A DNA stretch of 12,184 nucleotides from an uncultured Clostridia bacterium (GTDB taxonomy: Bacteria > Bacillota > Clostridia > Oscillospirales > Ruminococcaceae), in contig CAMWLH010000031.1 in NCBI GenBank assembly GCA_947175045.1, positions 1 through 12,184 of the forward strand, given 5' to 3'. A program made the position numbers and the translations under genes. The notes under the pieces were generated by a model. It searched no databases. It was not told where the DNA came from and worked only from the letters and a program-made list of their open reading frames with translations. Of the stretch, positions 1 through 6,252 are shown piece by piece (position 1 is the first letter of the stretch; each line of letters starts with the position of its first letter).

Positions 1-3
1 TAG

Positions 4-705
4 ATGAACTTTATCGTGACGCTGGTTCAGCAGATGGAGCGCTCCTCGGCGGGGAGCGGTGGTACCGCGGAAAAGGTGATGGAGCTGTGCGGGGAGATAG
101 CTCCCCCAAAAGCGCTGTTTGTCGGCGATGATTGTTTTACGCCGAAGCTGATGGAGCGGTCGTGCCGCAGCCTTGTCGCCGCTTTCACGGAGGAAAACAG
201 AGCCGCCGGAGCGGCGGAGATGGGGCTTGATTCCCGCACGGTGCAGCTTTTCGAGCTGCCGGCGGTCGAAGGCGGATTTGATTTTATCTGGTATAACGGC
301 ACGGTGGAGTTCGACGGAGTAACTCAACGGCTGAGCGCTCTCAAGGAGCGGGCGGCAAAGGGTTTAACAGTGTACCGCTCGCTGTGCTGGCTGATAGAGC
401 CGATGCCCGACACGCGGCAGTTTTACGAGCGGCGGTTCGGGGTGATCGAGCAGATGTATACGGTGGTGTATAAGGCTAAGGAGCTGGGCTTTGGAATAAG
501 GGATTTCTATATCGCGCCGAAATCTGACTGGCGGGACGGATATTACAAGCCGCTGAGTGCCGCTGCGCGGGAGTATGAGGGCGCTCACCCCGAAAGCAGC
601 GACGTGTCTGCGGGGCTTGCTCTTCTTGAAAAGGAGATGGATATGTTTGAGCGCCACGGCGAGGAGTTCAGCTATATTTATTTTATTTTGGAAAACGAGG
701 GATAA
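4..705 (+). CDS. SAM methyltransferase-like protein with degenerate cofactor loop
   Basis: This 233-residue protein resembles a class I SAM-dependent methyltransferase family of Firmicutes. The resemblance is clearest in the C-terminal two thirds: FDFIWYNG near residue 93, then the pattern FYIAPKSDW...YYKPL near 167-183, and an acidic helix ending in FSYIYFILE. In such proteins the first strand and loop normally read like LDIGCGPG. Here the matching place (about residues 37-44) reads ALFVGDDC, so the glycine-rich SAM loop is not intact and activity is doubtful. The in-frame TAG at 1-3 means the gene cannot extend upstream, so ATG at 4 is the earliest start; its ribosome site lies outside the window. 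mrnC begins 9 bases after the stop, suggesting co-transcription. Family assignment is from remembered pattern only; the substrate is unknown. Confidence 0.6.
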   Translation: MNFIVTLVQQMERSSAGSGGTAEKVMELCGEIAPPKALFVGDDCFTPKLMERSCRSLVAAFTEENRAAGAAEMGLDSRTVQLFELPAVEGGFDFIWYNGTVEFDGVTQRLSALKERAAKGLTVYRSLCWLIEPMPDTRQFYERRFGVIEQMYTVVYKAKELGFGIRDFYIAPKSDWRDGYYKPLSAAAREYEGAHPESSDVSAGLALLEKEMDMFERHGEEFSYIYFILENEG

Positions 706-714
706 CGAGTTAGA

Positions 715-1146
715 ATGCTGACGGAAAAGGAAGCCGCGGGGTACAGTCCAAACGTGCTGGCGTTTTACGGCGACAGTGTGTACGAGGTGATGGTGCGGCG
801 GCGGGTAGTAATACACGGTAACACCAATGCCGGGCGGCTTCACGACCTGGCGGTGGAGCAGGTGCGGGCGAGATACCAGGCAGACGCGGTCTCGGTGATA
901 GAGCCGATGTTGACAGAGCGGGAGGCGGATATTTTAAGGAGAGGACGCAACGCGGGCGGTATATCCGTGCCGAAAAGCTCCCGACCCTCGGAGTATCGCC
1001 GCGCGACTGCGTTGGAGGCGCTGTTCGGCTATCTTAGCCTTATAGGGCGCGAGGACAGGTTGGAGGAGCTTTTCGGGGCGATCTGCGAAGCTCTGCCGAC
1101 GGAGCTTCCCGGCGGAGCGGTAAAGGAGGAGGCGGGAAATTTATGA
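715..1146 (+). CDS. mrnC: Mini-ribonuclease 3
   Basis: Mini-RNase III is a dimeric double-strand-specific RNase that matures 23S rRNA in Firmicutes. It has an RNase III catalytic domain but no double-strand RNA-binding domain, and the 143-residue length fits that. The catalytic signature is visible: LAFYGDSVYE at 15-24 with the metal-binding aspartate D20, and ALEALFGYL at 99-107 with the second acidic residue E101. A conserved basic stretch RRGRNA lies at 75-80. The ribosome site is weak (only GAG-type bases before ATG 715), so translation may depend partly on the gene just upstream. Its stop overlaps the next start by four bases (ATGA). In many Firmicutes this gene follows cysS; whether that holds here lies outside the window. 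Confidence 0.93.
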   Translation: MLTEKEAAGYSPNVLAFYGDSVYEVMVRRRVVIHGNTNAGRLHDLAVEQVRARYQADAVSVIEPMLTEREADILRRGRNAGGISVPKSSRPSEYRRATALEALFGYLSLIGREDRLEELFGAICEALPTELPGGAVKEEAGNL

Positions 1147-2033
1147 GCCACGCCAAAGAAAATCCCGAAAAAAAGGAAAATAAAATTCTAAGGTATGTGA
1201 CGGATTTTTTGCTGATAATCGTCGCCAATTCGGTGTACGCGCTGGGAGTGAATGTGTTTGTTTCGCCGAACAATATCGCTCCGGGCGGTGTGACGGGCGT
1301 GTCGGTCATCATCAGCAGCATTACGCCTATTCCGGTGGGCGTGCTGATAGCGGGGATAAATATACCGCTTATAATTCTGGGATTTATTTTTCTGAACAAA
1401 AAGATAATGATAAAAACGCTGATCTCCGTTGCGGTACTGTCCGTGATGACAGACGCGGTAATGGTAAACGTTCCGGTTTATCACGCGGAGGAGGGCAGCG
1501 GTATCCTCGCCGCAATATTCGGCGGACTGCTTATGGGCTTCGGGCTTGGGCTGAATTATATGAGGGAGTCCACCACGGGGGGCACGGATATCATCAATAA
1601 GATCATCAACCGCTTCCGTCCGACTGTGCGGCTGGGAACGCTGATACTGATAACGGACAGCTTCGTGGTGGCGTTCGGGTTTATTGTGTACAGAGACCTG
1701 GACGTGATAATGTACGCGGTGATCTCGATCTTCGTGCAGTCGAAAATAATCGATATGATGGTTTACGGCGGGCAGGAATGCAAGTTTATGCTGATTTTCT
1801 CAGAGCGCTACCAAGAGATATGCGAGCGGTTTTTGAAGAACAACATGGGCGTTACCCTGCTTAAGGGAGAGGGCGCGTACAGCAAGGCTGAGCGCCAGGT
1901 CATCGCCGCGGCGGTGCATAAGAGTGATTATGTGCGTATGCGCCGCGTTATCAAGGAGATCGACCCGAGGGCGTTTGTGGTCATCACGGGAGCCAGCGAG
2001 GTTCTGGGGGAGGGATTCCAGAAGCTCGAATAG
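1143..2033 (+). CDS. YitT family membrane protein with C-terminal DUF2179 domain
   Basis: A 296-residue integral membrane protein. Hydrophobic segments lie near residues 17-38, 46-60, 65-85, 89-110, 118-140, 163-185 and 187-205, and form the YitT (DUF161) membrane region. The loop YMRESTTGGTDIINKI around 139-154 is typical of the family. The soluble C-terminal part from about 210 (KFMLIFSERYQEI ... VVITGASEVLGEGF) is a DUF2179 domain, a small fold related to PII/ACT-type sensors. The transported substrate of this family is not established. The start ATG overlaps the mrnC stop by four bases and is preceded by a strong AAAGGAGG site near 1123, so translation is probably coupled. The gene ends seven bases before repeat element A. 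Confidence 0.9.
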   Translation: MSHAKENPEKKENKILRYVTDFLLIIVANSVYALGVNVFVSPNNIAPGGVTGVSVIISSITPIPVGVLIAGINIPLIILGFIFLNKKIMIKTLISVAVLSVMTDAVMVNVPVYHAEEGSGILAAIFGGLLMGFGLGLNYMRESTTGGTDIINKIINRFRPTVRLGTLILITDSFVVAFGFIVYRDLDVIMYAVISIFVQSKIIDMMVYGGQECKFMLIFSERYQEICERFLKNNMGVTLLKGEGAYSKAERQVIAAAVHKSDYVRMRRVIKEIDPRAFVVITGASEVLGEGFQKLE

Positions 2034-2039
2034 CGGTTA

Positions 2040-2330
2040 TACTAAGCGGACGCAAAGAGCGTAACAGCAAGAGCCGCATAATAATTTGAGAGAACAAGGC
2101 GGCGCAGGCAAACAGTAAGTGCCCGCCACGCAGGAACTTTCCTGCAAGCTGTAATATAATAATCAAGCAGCAAAAGCAACGCTCGCCAAGAGCAACGTAA
2201 AGCCCACGCAGGAAAATTTTTCGCAAGCCACTCGTGAAAGCGGTAGTGCAGCGCAGCGAAATGGAGCTTTTACGGGCGGGCTAGCGTGGGCTTGCGAGGT
2301 AAGCCTTCGCGGTGCGAAAAAATTTTTTAA
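2040..2330 (+). repeat. Modular intergenic repeat element, copy A
   Basis: This stretch between the yitT-family gene and yebC holds no convincing gene. It shares a block with the other two copies: AAAGCAACGC, then AAGAGCAACG, then AAAGCCCACGCAG, then AAAATTTTTCGCAAG (about 2174-2227). A more diverged version of the block lies just upstream (about 2104-2149), containing the inverted repeat GCAGGAA/TTCCTGC at 2130-2145. AAAATTTTTCGCA at 2213-2225 is inverted as TGCGAAAAAATTTT at 2313-2326. Inside these arms CGCAAGCC (2222-2229) pairs with GGCTTGCG (2289-2296), and CGTGAAAGC (2233-2241) with GCTTTTACG (2266-2274). AAGCCCACGC (2200-2209) can also pair with GCGTGGGCTT (2284-2293), which crosses the outer arms. 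The element ends directly before the AAGGAG site of yebC. Nature inferred: interspersed repeat or structured RNA. Confidence 0.75.
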
Positions 2331-2347
2331 ATAAGGAGATTCAGAAT

Positions 2348-3082
2348 ATGTCAGGACATTCAAAATGGAGTACCATCAAGCGTAAAAAAGGCGAGAAGGA
2401 CGGCGCTCGCGCAAAGGTATTCACCAAGATCAGCCGTGAGATACTTGTTTGTATTAAGGAAACGGGAAGTGCAGACCCCTCGAATAATTCGCGGCTGGCT
2501 ACTCTGGTGCAGAAGGCAAAGTCTAATAATATCCCGAATGATAATATTGACCGCCTGCTGAAAAAGGCGGCGGGCGGCGCTGAAAAGAACGATTACGAGA
2601 ACTGCGTATATGAGGGCTACGGACCCAATGGCGTGGCGGTCATAGTGGAGTGCCTTACGGACAACAGAAACCGCACCGCGGGCGAAATCAGACATTATTT
2701 TGACAAGTTCGGGGGAAATCTCGGTGCGAGCGGCTGCGTGTCGTTTATGTTCTCGCTTAAGGGTATCGTGGTGCTGAACAACGAGGACGGCGATATCGAC
2801 GAGGACAAGGCTATGGAGGATATTCTTGAGAGCGGCGCGGAGGATTTCAGCTTCGAAGAGGGCTGCGTGGAGATCACCACCGACCCCGCCGTGGTGGGCA
2901 AGGTCGCGGAGGCGCTTACGGCTCTCGGGTATGAGGTTATTTCCGCCGAGGCGGAGCAGGTGCCCTCTACATACACCAGGCTCACCGACGAGGAGCATAT
3001 CAAAAAGATGGGGCTGCTGCTGGAAACCCTCGACGATAACGACGACGTGCAGAACGTTTGGCATAACTGGGAGATGGAATAA
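2348..3082 (+). CDS. yebC: YebC/PmpR (TACO1) family protein
   Basis: A 244-residue full-length member of the YebC/PmpR family. It opens with the hallmark GHSKWSTIKRKKGEKDGARA, followed by FTKISREI and a lysine-rich, SNNIPNDNI-containing first domain. The middle shows YEGYGPNGVAVIVECLTDN and NRTAGEIRHYFDKFGG, and the C-terminus has YTRLTDEEH and LLETLDDNDDVQNVWHNW, all family signatures. Members have been described as transcription regulators of ruvC and quorum genes, and more recently as ribosome-associated factors that help translate difficult (proline-rich) stretches. The sequence cannot separate these roles. ATG 2348 is chosen because AAGGAG at 2333-2338 is well placed and the conserved N-terminus begins there; the in-frame extension to 2312 runs through the repeat. 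yebC commonly neighbours ruvCAB, but here two unrelated genes intervene. Confidence 0.95.
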   Translation: MSGHSKWSTIKRKKGEKDGARAKVFTKISREILVCIKETGSADPSNNSRLATLVQKAKSNNIPNDNIDRLLKKAAGGAEKNDYENCVYEGYGPNGVAVIVECLTDNRNRTAGEIRHYFDKFGGNLGASGCVSFMFSLKGIVVLNNEDGDIDEDKAMEDILESGAEDFSFEEGCVEITTDPAVVGKVAEALTALGYEVISAEAEQVPSTYTRLTDEEHIKKMGLLLETLDDNDDVQNVWHNWEME

Positions 3083-3103
3083 AGGCAGGAAAAACGGGCG
3101 CCG

Positions 3104-3126
3104 CCAAATCGTCGGCATTTGGTTTT
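3104..3126 (+). terminator. Possible weak terminator after yebC
   Basis: CCAAAT (3104-3109) and ATTTGG (3117-3122) form a six-base stem with a seven-base loop, followed directly by TTTT. A competing four-base stem GCCG/CGGC (3100-3103 with 3113-3116) overlaps it. It lies 22 bases after the yebC stop. The stem is short and AT-rich and the T run is short, so termination would be partial at best. Confidence 0.3.
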
Positions 3127-3190
3127 AAATATAAAGTGTTGATATAAGCAATTATGCTTTTAAGTTATGCTGTCTGTATTGGCGGCAATA

Positions 3191-3260
3191 ACACAGCGCA
3201 GTACCGCGCGGTCAATTTATTTCGGGAGAGGTTGTTTGTTCCTCTCCTATTTTGCTGTGT
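3191..3260 (+). other. Nested hairpin region in the yebC-regulator gap
   Basis: The 406-base gap 3083-3488 contains one clear folded block. ACACAGC (3191-3197) pairs with GCTGTGT (3254-3260). Inside it lie the perfect palindrome ACCGCGCGGT (3203-3212) and a seven-base stem GGAGAGG/CCTCTCC (3225-3231 with 3241-3247, nine-base loop) followed by TATTTT. The inner stem plus T-rich tail may be a rho-independent terminator for yebC. The closing outer stem would compete with or stabilise it. I cannot match it to a known RNA family. The rest of the gap is AT-rich and holds the regulator promoter described separately. Confidence 0.4.
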
Positions 3261-3388
3261 GAAATTTTAGGGCTGATAATGATCGGCGGCTGTTCCGAAC
3301 ACTTAGCAGCAATAATCTTAAGACGATTTTTGTTATTCGGTAACCTAAATTCTCAATACGAAAACAAAGCGAGAAATTCATCTTAAAG

Positions 3389-3403
3389 TTGAAAATTTTT
3401 CAA
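3389..3403. promoter_or_regulatory. Palindrome upstream of the regulator promoter
   Basis: TTGAAAA and TTTTCAA form a perfect seven-base inverted repeat around a single central base. It ends 11 bases before the proposed -35 box at 3415. It could be a protein-binding site or simply an AT-rich upstream element. No second copy of this exact palindrome was noticed in the window. Confidence 0.3.
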
Positions 3404-3414
3404 TTGAGCGGTTA

Positions 3415-3443
3415 TTGATTAGCGGTCGATCTCCTGCTATAAT
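3415..3443 (+). promoter_or_regulatory. Predicted sigma-A promoter of the HTH regulator gene
   Basis: TTGATT (3415-3420) matches the -35 consensus at four of six positions. It is followed, after exactly 17 bases, by a perfect TATAAT (3438-3443). Transcription would start near 3450, about 39 bases before the gene start at 3489. Confidence 0.65.
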
Positions 3444-3451
3444 ATAATCAG

Positions 3452-3465
3452 AAACGGCGCCGTTT
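3452..3465. promoter_or_regulatory. Perfect palindrome at the predicted transcription start, candidate operator
   Basis: AAACGGCGCCGTTT is a perfect 14-base palindrome beginning nine bases after the -10 box, where a bound dimer would block RNA polymerase. It precedes a helix-turn-helix regulator gene, so autoregulation is the simplest reading. This is inferred from position and symmetry only. It could also form a hairpin at the 5' end of the mRNA. Confidence 0.45.
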
Positions 3466-3488
3466 AAATTTATTAAAGGAGAATGACC

Positions 3489-4580
3489 ATGACACTGTAC
3501 ATTGGCGAAAATCTTAAAAAGCAGAGAAAGCTTCGCGAGCTTACGCAGGAGCAGCTTGCGGATATTCTTGGGGTATCATTTCAGTCCGTTTCAAAGTGGG
3601 AGCGGAACGAGGGCTACCCCGACATCGAAACGCTCCCGACGATAGCCGGTTATTTCGGGATAACCGTCGACGAGCTTATGGGAATGGACAGGATAAGGGA
3701 TACCTCCGAGGTGGATAATATCCTTAAAACCGTAAGCGAAAACGCCGCGGGCGGGCGTATTGAGGAGAACATCGCCTTGCTTGAGGAGGCAGTAAAGCGC
3801 TTTCCGAACGATTACAGCCTCCTGTCGGAATACGCGCATTATCTCACGTTTGTTGATTTGGACAGAGAGGGAGAAGCCTTCCGCAAAAACTGCCTTAAGG
3901 CGATAGACATATGCGAAAGGATATTGGCGGAGTGCACCGACAATCGCATAAGAAATACCGCTCAGGTAAAGCTTTGTTATAGTTATCAGAACGCGGGGCA
4001 GCACGAAAAGGCGGTGGAGGCGGTGATGAAGCTCCCTTTTATGTGGGAGAGCTCCGAGGTCGTGGGCGAGAGCGTTCTCGAGGGGGACGAGCTGCTTGAT
4101 TTGCGTCAGATCAACGTCGTCGGTCTGACGGAGCTGTTGTATATTTCGCTTGTCGGAATGTCCCGCGAGGACGACCCACGTTTTACGCCGCAGCAGAAGA
4201 TAGCGATAAAGCAAAAAGCCATTGCGGTGTATGAGATAATATTTGACGAGGGCGATTTCAACTTTTACGCCCATAACCTGTCCTATGCCTACCGCCAGAT
4301 AGCGGCGATAGCCGTGCTCGAGGGGAACCGCGGTCTTGCGCTTGAAAGCCCTGAAAGATCCGCCGATTACGCGATAGCGCAGGATGAGCTGCCCGACGAG
4401 AAGCCCTATACCTCGCTGCCCATAAACAGGCTGGTGTACAAAAGGGAGAACACCATGACAAATAACCGCAGCTCGTTCAGCGATGAGCTTCTTAAGCATA
4501 TGGAGATGGACAGGTATGACGGTATAAGGGACGAGCCGCGTTTCAAGGCGGTTGAGGAGCGCTTAAGGACCATTGGATAA
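3489..4580 (+). CDS. XRE-family transcriptional regulator with TPR-like C-terminal domain
   Basis: A 363-residue cytoplasmic DNA-binding regulator. Residues about 4-62 form a Cro/C1-type helix-turn-helix: IGENLKKQRKLRELTQEQLA, then the recognition helix region VSFQSVSKWERNEGYPD, then LPTIAGYFGITVDELMG. The remainder (about 75-350) is helical with TPR-like pairs, for example EENIALLEEAVKRFPNDYSL and KAIDICERIL. It probably senses a ligand, peptide or partner. I do not know the signal. ATG 3489 is preferred over ATG 3483 because the AAAGGAG site at 3475-3481 is seven bases from the former and only one from the latter. It has its own promoter and a palindrome at the transcription start. The next gene, rubrerythrin, has a separate promoter beginning 15 bases after this stop; regulation of that gene by this protein is possible but unproven. 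Confidence 0.88.
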   Translation: MTLYIGENLKKQRKLRELTQEQLADILGVSFQSVSKWERNEGYPDIETLPTIAGYFGITVDELMGMDRIRDTSEVDNILKTVSENAAGGRIEENIALLEEAVKRFPNDYSLLSEYAHYLTFVDLDREGEAFRKNCLKAIDICERILAECTDNRIRNTAQVKLCYSYQNAGQHEKAVEAVMKLPFMWESSEVVGESVLEGDELLDLRQINVVGLTELLYISLVGMSREDDPRFTPQQKIAIKQKAIAVYEIIFDEGDFNFYAHNLSYAYRQIAAIAVLEGNRGLALESPERSADYAIAQDELPDEKPYTSLPINRLVYKRENTMTNNRSSFSDELLKHMEMDRYDGIRDEPRFKAVEERLRTIG

Positions 4581-4594
4581 TTTTTCTTTAGGGG

Positions 4595-4623
4595 TTGAAA
4601 TTTCCGCGCGGTTATGTTATAAT
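4595..4623 (+). promoter_or_regulatory. Strong predicted promoter of the rubrerythrin gene
   Basis: TTGAAA (4595-4600) is five of six to the -35 consensus. It is followed after 17 bases by a perfect TATAAT (4618-4623). Predicted transcription start is near 4630, giving an unusually long leader of about 230 bases before the rubrerythrin ATG. Confidence 0.75.
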
Positions 4624-4629
4624 CTGGTT

Positions 4630-4862
4630 ATGGGAAATTTTTCCCGTATAAAGCATATCGCGGAAAGCAATACTCTCGTCATGGGCAGATTCAAGCCCAT
4701 GCAGTGCAGCAACGTAAAAAACGGCAGCGCTCCGCTCACGCAGGGGGAAATCAAGCCGCAGTGAAAGCGGAATGAAATGCCTTTGCGTTGAGCCGGCACG
4801 CTCTGCCGCGGAGCGGCTTAGTGCGCGATACGGAAAATTTAAATTTTAATCAGGAGGAAGTT
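4630..4862 (+). ncRNA. Long folded 5' leader of rubrerythrin mRNA, unidentified
   Basis: Between the promoter and the rubrerythrin start lies a stretch with many matching stems. GGGAAA/TTTCCC lies at 4632-4645. CATGGGC pairs with GCCCATG (4680-4686 with 4695-4701, eight-base loop). CCGC pairs with GCGG (4756-4759 with 4767-4770). A long-range eight-base pairing joins CGCTCCGC (4728-4735) to GCGGAGCG (4808-4815). A competing stem AGCCG/CGGCT (4791-4795 with 4814-4818) shares the last part, so two alternative folds are possible. TCAAGCC occurs twice (4691-4697 and 4751-4757). I see no signature of a riboswitch class or small RNA I know. It could be a leader regulating rubrerythrin or a separate small RNA sharing the promoter. 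The ribosome site AGGAGGAAG just before ATG 4863 is strong. Confidence 0.45.
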
Positions 4863-5402
4863 ATGGCTAACAAATACGCGGGTACGCAGACGGAGAAAAA
4901 TCTTGAGGCAGCCTTTGCGGGCGAGTCGCAGGCGAGGAATAAGTACACCTATTTCGCTTCAAAGGCGAAGAAGGAGGGCTTTGAGCAGATAGCGGCGCTG
5001 TTTTTAAAGACAGCGGACAACGAGAAAGAGCACGCAAAGATGTGGTTCAAGGAGCTGAACGGTATCGGCAGCACTGCGGAGAACCTCAGCGCGGCGGCAG
5101 GCGGCGAGAATTACGAGTGGACGGACATGTATGAGGATTTCGCCAAGACCGCCGAGGCGGAGGGCTTTAAGGAGCTTGCGGCGAAATTCCGCGCGGTCGC
5201 GGCTATCGAGAAGCACCACGAGGAGCGCTACCGCGCCCTGCTGAAAAACGTCGAGATGCAGGAGGTATTTGCCAAGAGCGAGGTAAAGGTGTGGGAGTGC
5301 CGCAACTGCGGTCATATCGTAGTAGGCACAAAGGCTCCCGAGGTCTGCCCCGTATGCAGCCACCCGCAGAGCTATTTTGAGATCAGCGCGGAAAATTACT
5401 GA
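4863..5402 (+). CDS. rbr: Rubrerythrin
   Basis: A 179-residue cytoplasmic non-haem iron protein that reduces hydrogen peroxide to water in anaerobes, taking electrons through its rubredoxin domain. The N-terminal four-helix diiron domain shows ESQARNKY with ligand E21, the first ExxH pair E54/H57, an acidic loop AEAEG at 97-101, and the second ExxH pair E116/H119 in IEKHHEERY. The C-terminal rubredoxin-type iron centre has C146, C149, C162 and C165 in the patterns CRNCGH and CPVCSHP. All expected ligands are present, so it should be active. ATG 4863 follows an excellent AGGAGG site. The gene has its own promoter and terminator and is therefore probably monocistronic, as expected for an oxidative stress gene in an oxygen-sensitive host. 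Confidence 0.97.
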   Translation: MANKYAGTQTEKNLEAAFAGESQARNKYTYFASKAKKEGFEQIAALFLKTADNEKEHAKMWFKELNGIGSTAENLSAAAGGENYEWTDMYEDFAKTAEAEGFKELAAKFRAVAAIEKHHEERYRALLKNVEMQEVFAKSEVKVWECRNCGHIVVGTKAPEVCPVCSHPQSYFEISAENY

Positions 5403-5423
5403 TAACAGCAATTGCTTTTTATC

Positions 5424-5469
5424 TGCGACCGCCCCCGTTACGGGAGCGGTCGCACTGCTATATCTTTTT
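5424..5469 (+). terminator. Hairpin terminator after rubrerythrin
   Basis: TGCGACCGC (5424-5432) pairs perfectly with GCGGTCGCA (5446-5454). An inner CCCG/CGGG stem is separated by one mismatch. A T run (TTTTT within 5461-5469) follows, but about seven to ten bases after the stem rather than at once. The strong GC stem placed 21 bases after the stop codon supports termination. The delayed T run makes it slightly atypical. Confidence 0.65.
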
Positions 5470-5489
5470 GTGCAAAATGCATAAAAATA

Positions 5490-5504
5490 TTGACAAATAT
5501 TTGT
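5490..5504. repeat. TTGACAAATA repeat and palindrome upstream of the ruv operon promoter
   Basis: TTGACAAATATTTG (5490-5503) recurs with one difference as TTGACAAATACTTG at 5574-5587, where it contains the -35 box. The upstream copy includes the perfect 12-base palindrome ACAAATATTTGT (5493-5504). Between the copies lies another inverted repeat, GGCAAA/TTTGCC (5522-5535). The pair could be a regulator site overlapping the promoter, or a relic promoter: no good -10 box follows the upstream copy. Confidence 0.35.
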
Positions 5505-5573
5505 TAATATTCGCGCCTTTGGGCAAATTTTTGCCAAACGCGGTTTTTGGGGGAATTTTGTGCAATTTTTGAT

Positions 5574-5602
5574 TTGACAAATACTTGATATAGTGGTATA
5601 AT
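5574..5602 (+). promoter_or_regulatory. Consensus sigma-A promoter of the radical SAM-ruv operon
   Basis: A perfect TTGACA (5574-5579), a 17-base spacer and a perfect TATAAT (5597-5602). Transcription would begin near 5609, about 29 bases before the proposed TTG start of the radical SAM gene. No other comparable promoter was seen between here and the end of the last gene, so it may drive the whole right-hand block. Confidence 0.85.
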
Positions 5603-5637
5603 AAACTGATTAGGTATATTTGAAAGGAGCTTCAATT

Positions 5638-6252
5638 TTGACAATTTTCTATAAATTTGAGGGCAAGATGTATATAAATCTCACCAACGGCTGCCCCTGC
5701 AAGTGCGTTTTCTGCATACGCGATAACGCGGACAGCATAAGCGGAAACGACAGCCTGTGGCTGGAGCACGAGCCGTCCTTTGAGGAGATCACCGCCGCGT
5801 TTGAGACATTTGACAAAAAGGGGATTTCCGAAGCGGTCTTCTGCGGCTACGGCGAGCCTATGGTCAGAGCCGATATGGTGGTCAAGACCGCGGAGTATAT
5901 CAGAGAGCATTCCGATATGAAGCTGCGCCTCAACACCAACGGTCTGGTGAAGCTCATGCACCCGGATTTTGACATAAACTGCCTAAAGGGCTTGATAGAC
6001 AGCGTTTCCATCAGCCTTAACGCTCCGAGCGCGGCTCGCTATAATGAGGTAACGCGCCCATCGTTCGGTGAGAAGTCTTATGAGGTAATGCTGGATTTTG
6101 CGGCGAAAATGAAGGAGTTCTGTCATACCGCCTTTACGGTGGTTGATATAATCGATTCCGAGGAGATCGAAGTGTGCCGCGCCATTGCGGATAAAATGGG
6201 TATCCCGCTGCGGGTGCGCGCTTATGTGACGGATAACGAGAGCTATACATGA
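5638..6252 (+). CDS. TatD-linked radical SAM protein
   Basis: A 204-residue small radical SAM enzyme. The cluster motif CPCKCVFC (C19, C23, C26 as CxxxCxxC) follows a YINLTNG strand. Downstream signatures VFCGYGEPMVR (a GGE-like SAM-binding strand), RLNTNGL and GLIDSVSISLNAP are those I associate with the TatD-family-associated radical SAM group. The reaction is unknown; the family is named for proximity to tatD nuclease genes, and no tatD is in this window. The best start is TTG 5638: AAAGGAG at 5623-5629 lies eight bases before it and the conserved N-terminus begins there. An ATG at 5668 would cut into the first strand. The stop overlaps the ruvC start by four bases (ATGA), so translation of the two is probably coupled. 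Confidence 0.85.
   Translation: MTIFYKFEGKMYINLTNGCPCKCVFCIRDNADSISGNDSLWLEHEPSFEEITAAFETFDKKGISEAVFCGYGEPMVRADMVVKTAEYIREHSDMKLRLNTNGLVKLMHPDFDINCLKGLIDSVSISLNAPSAARYNEVTRPSFGEKSYEVMLDFAAKMKEFCHTAFTVVDIIDSEEIEVCRAIADKMGIPLRVRAYVTDNESYT

Noticed and set aside
364..843. 159-residue minus-strand open frame
   Set aside because: It is antisense to two genes with clear family signatures on the + strand. It has no recognisable domain and its composition follows from the opposite strand.
2155..2160. TATAAT as a promoter for yebC inside repeat copy A
   Set aside because: No acceptable -35 box at 16-18 bases upstream. The sequence there is part of the repeat's inverted GCAGGAA/TTCCTGC segment.
2040..2330. 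Insertion sequence with transposase
   Set aside because: No transposase-like frame is present in any of the three copies and no clear target duplication was seen. At most it is a non-autonomous element.
3483..3488. ATG 3483 as start of the XRE regulator
   Set aside because: It lies one base after the AAAGGAG site, too close for normal initiation. ATG 3489 has seven-base spacing.
4630..4862. A known riboswitch or housekeeping RNA in the rubrerythrin leader
   Set aside because: I looked for core motifs of TPP, FMN, cobalamin, SAM, glycine, yybP-ykoY and tetrahydrofolate riboswitches, RNase P and SRP RNA and saw none. It is left as an unidentified structured leader.
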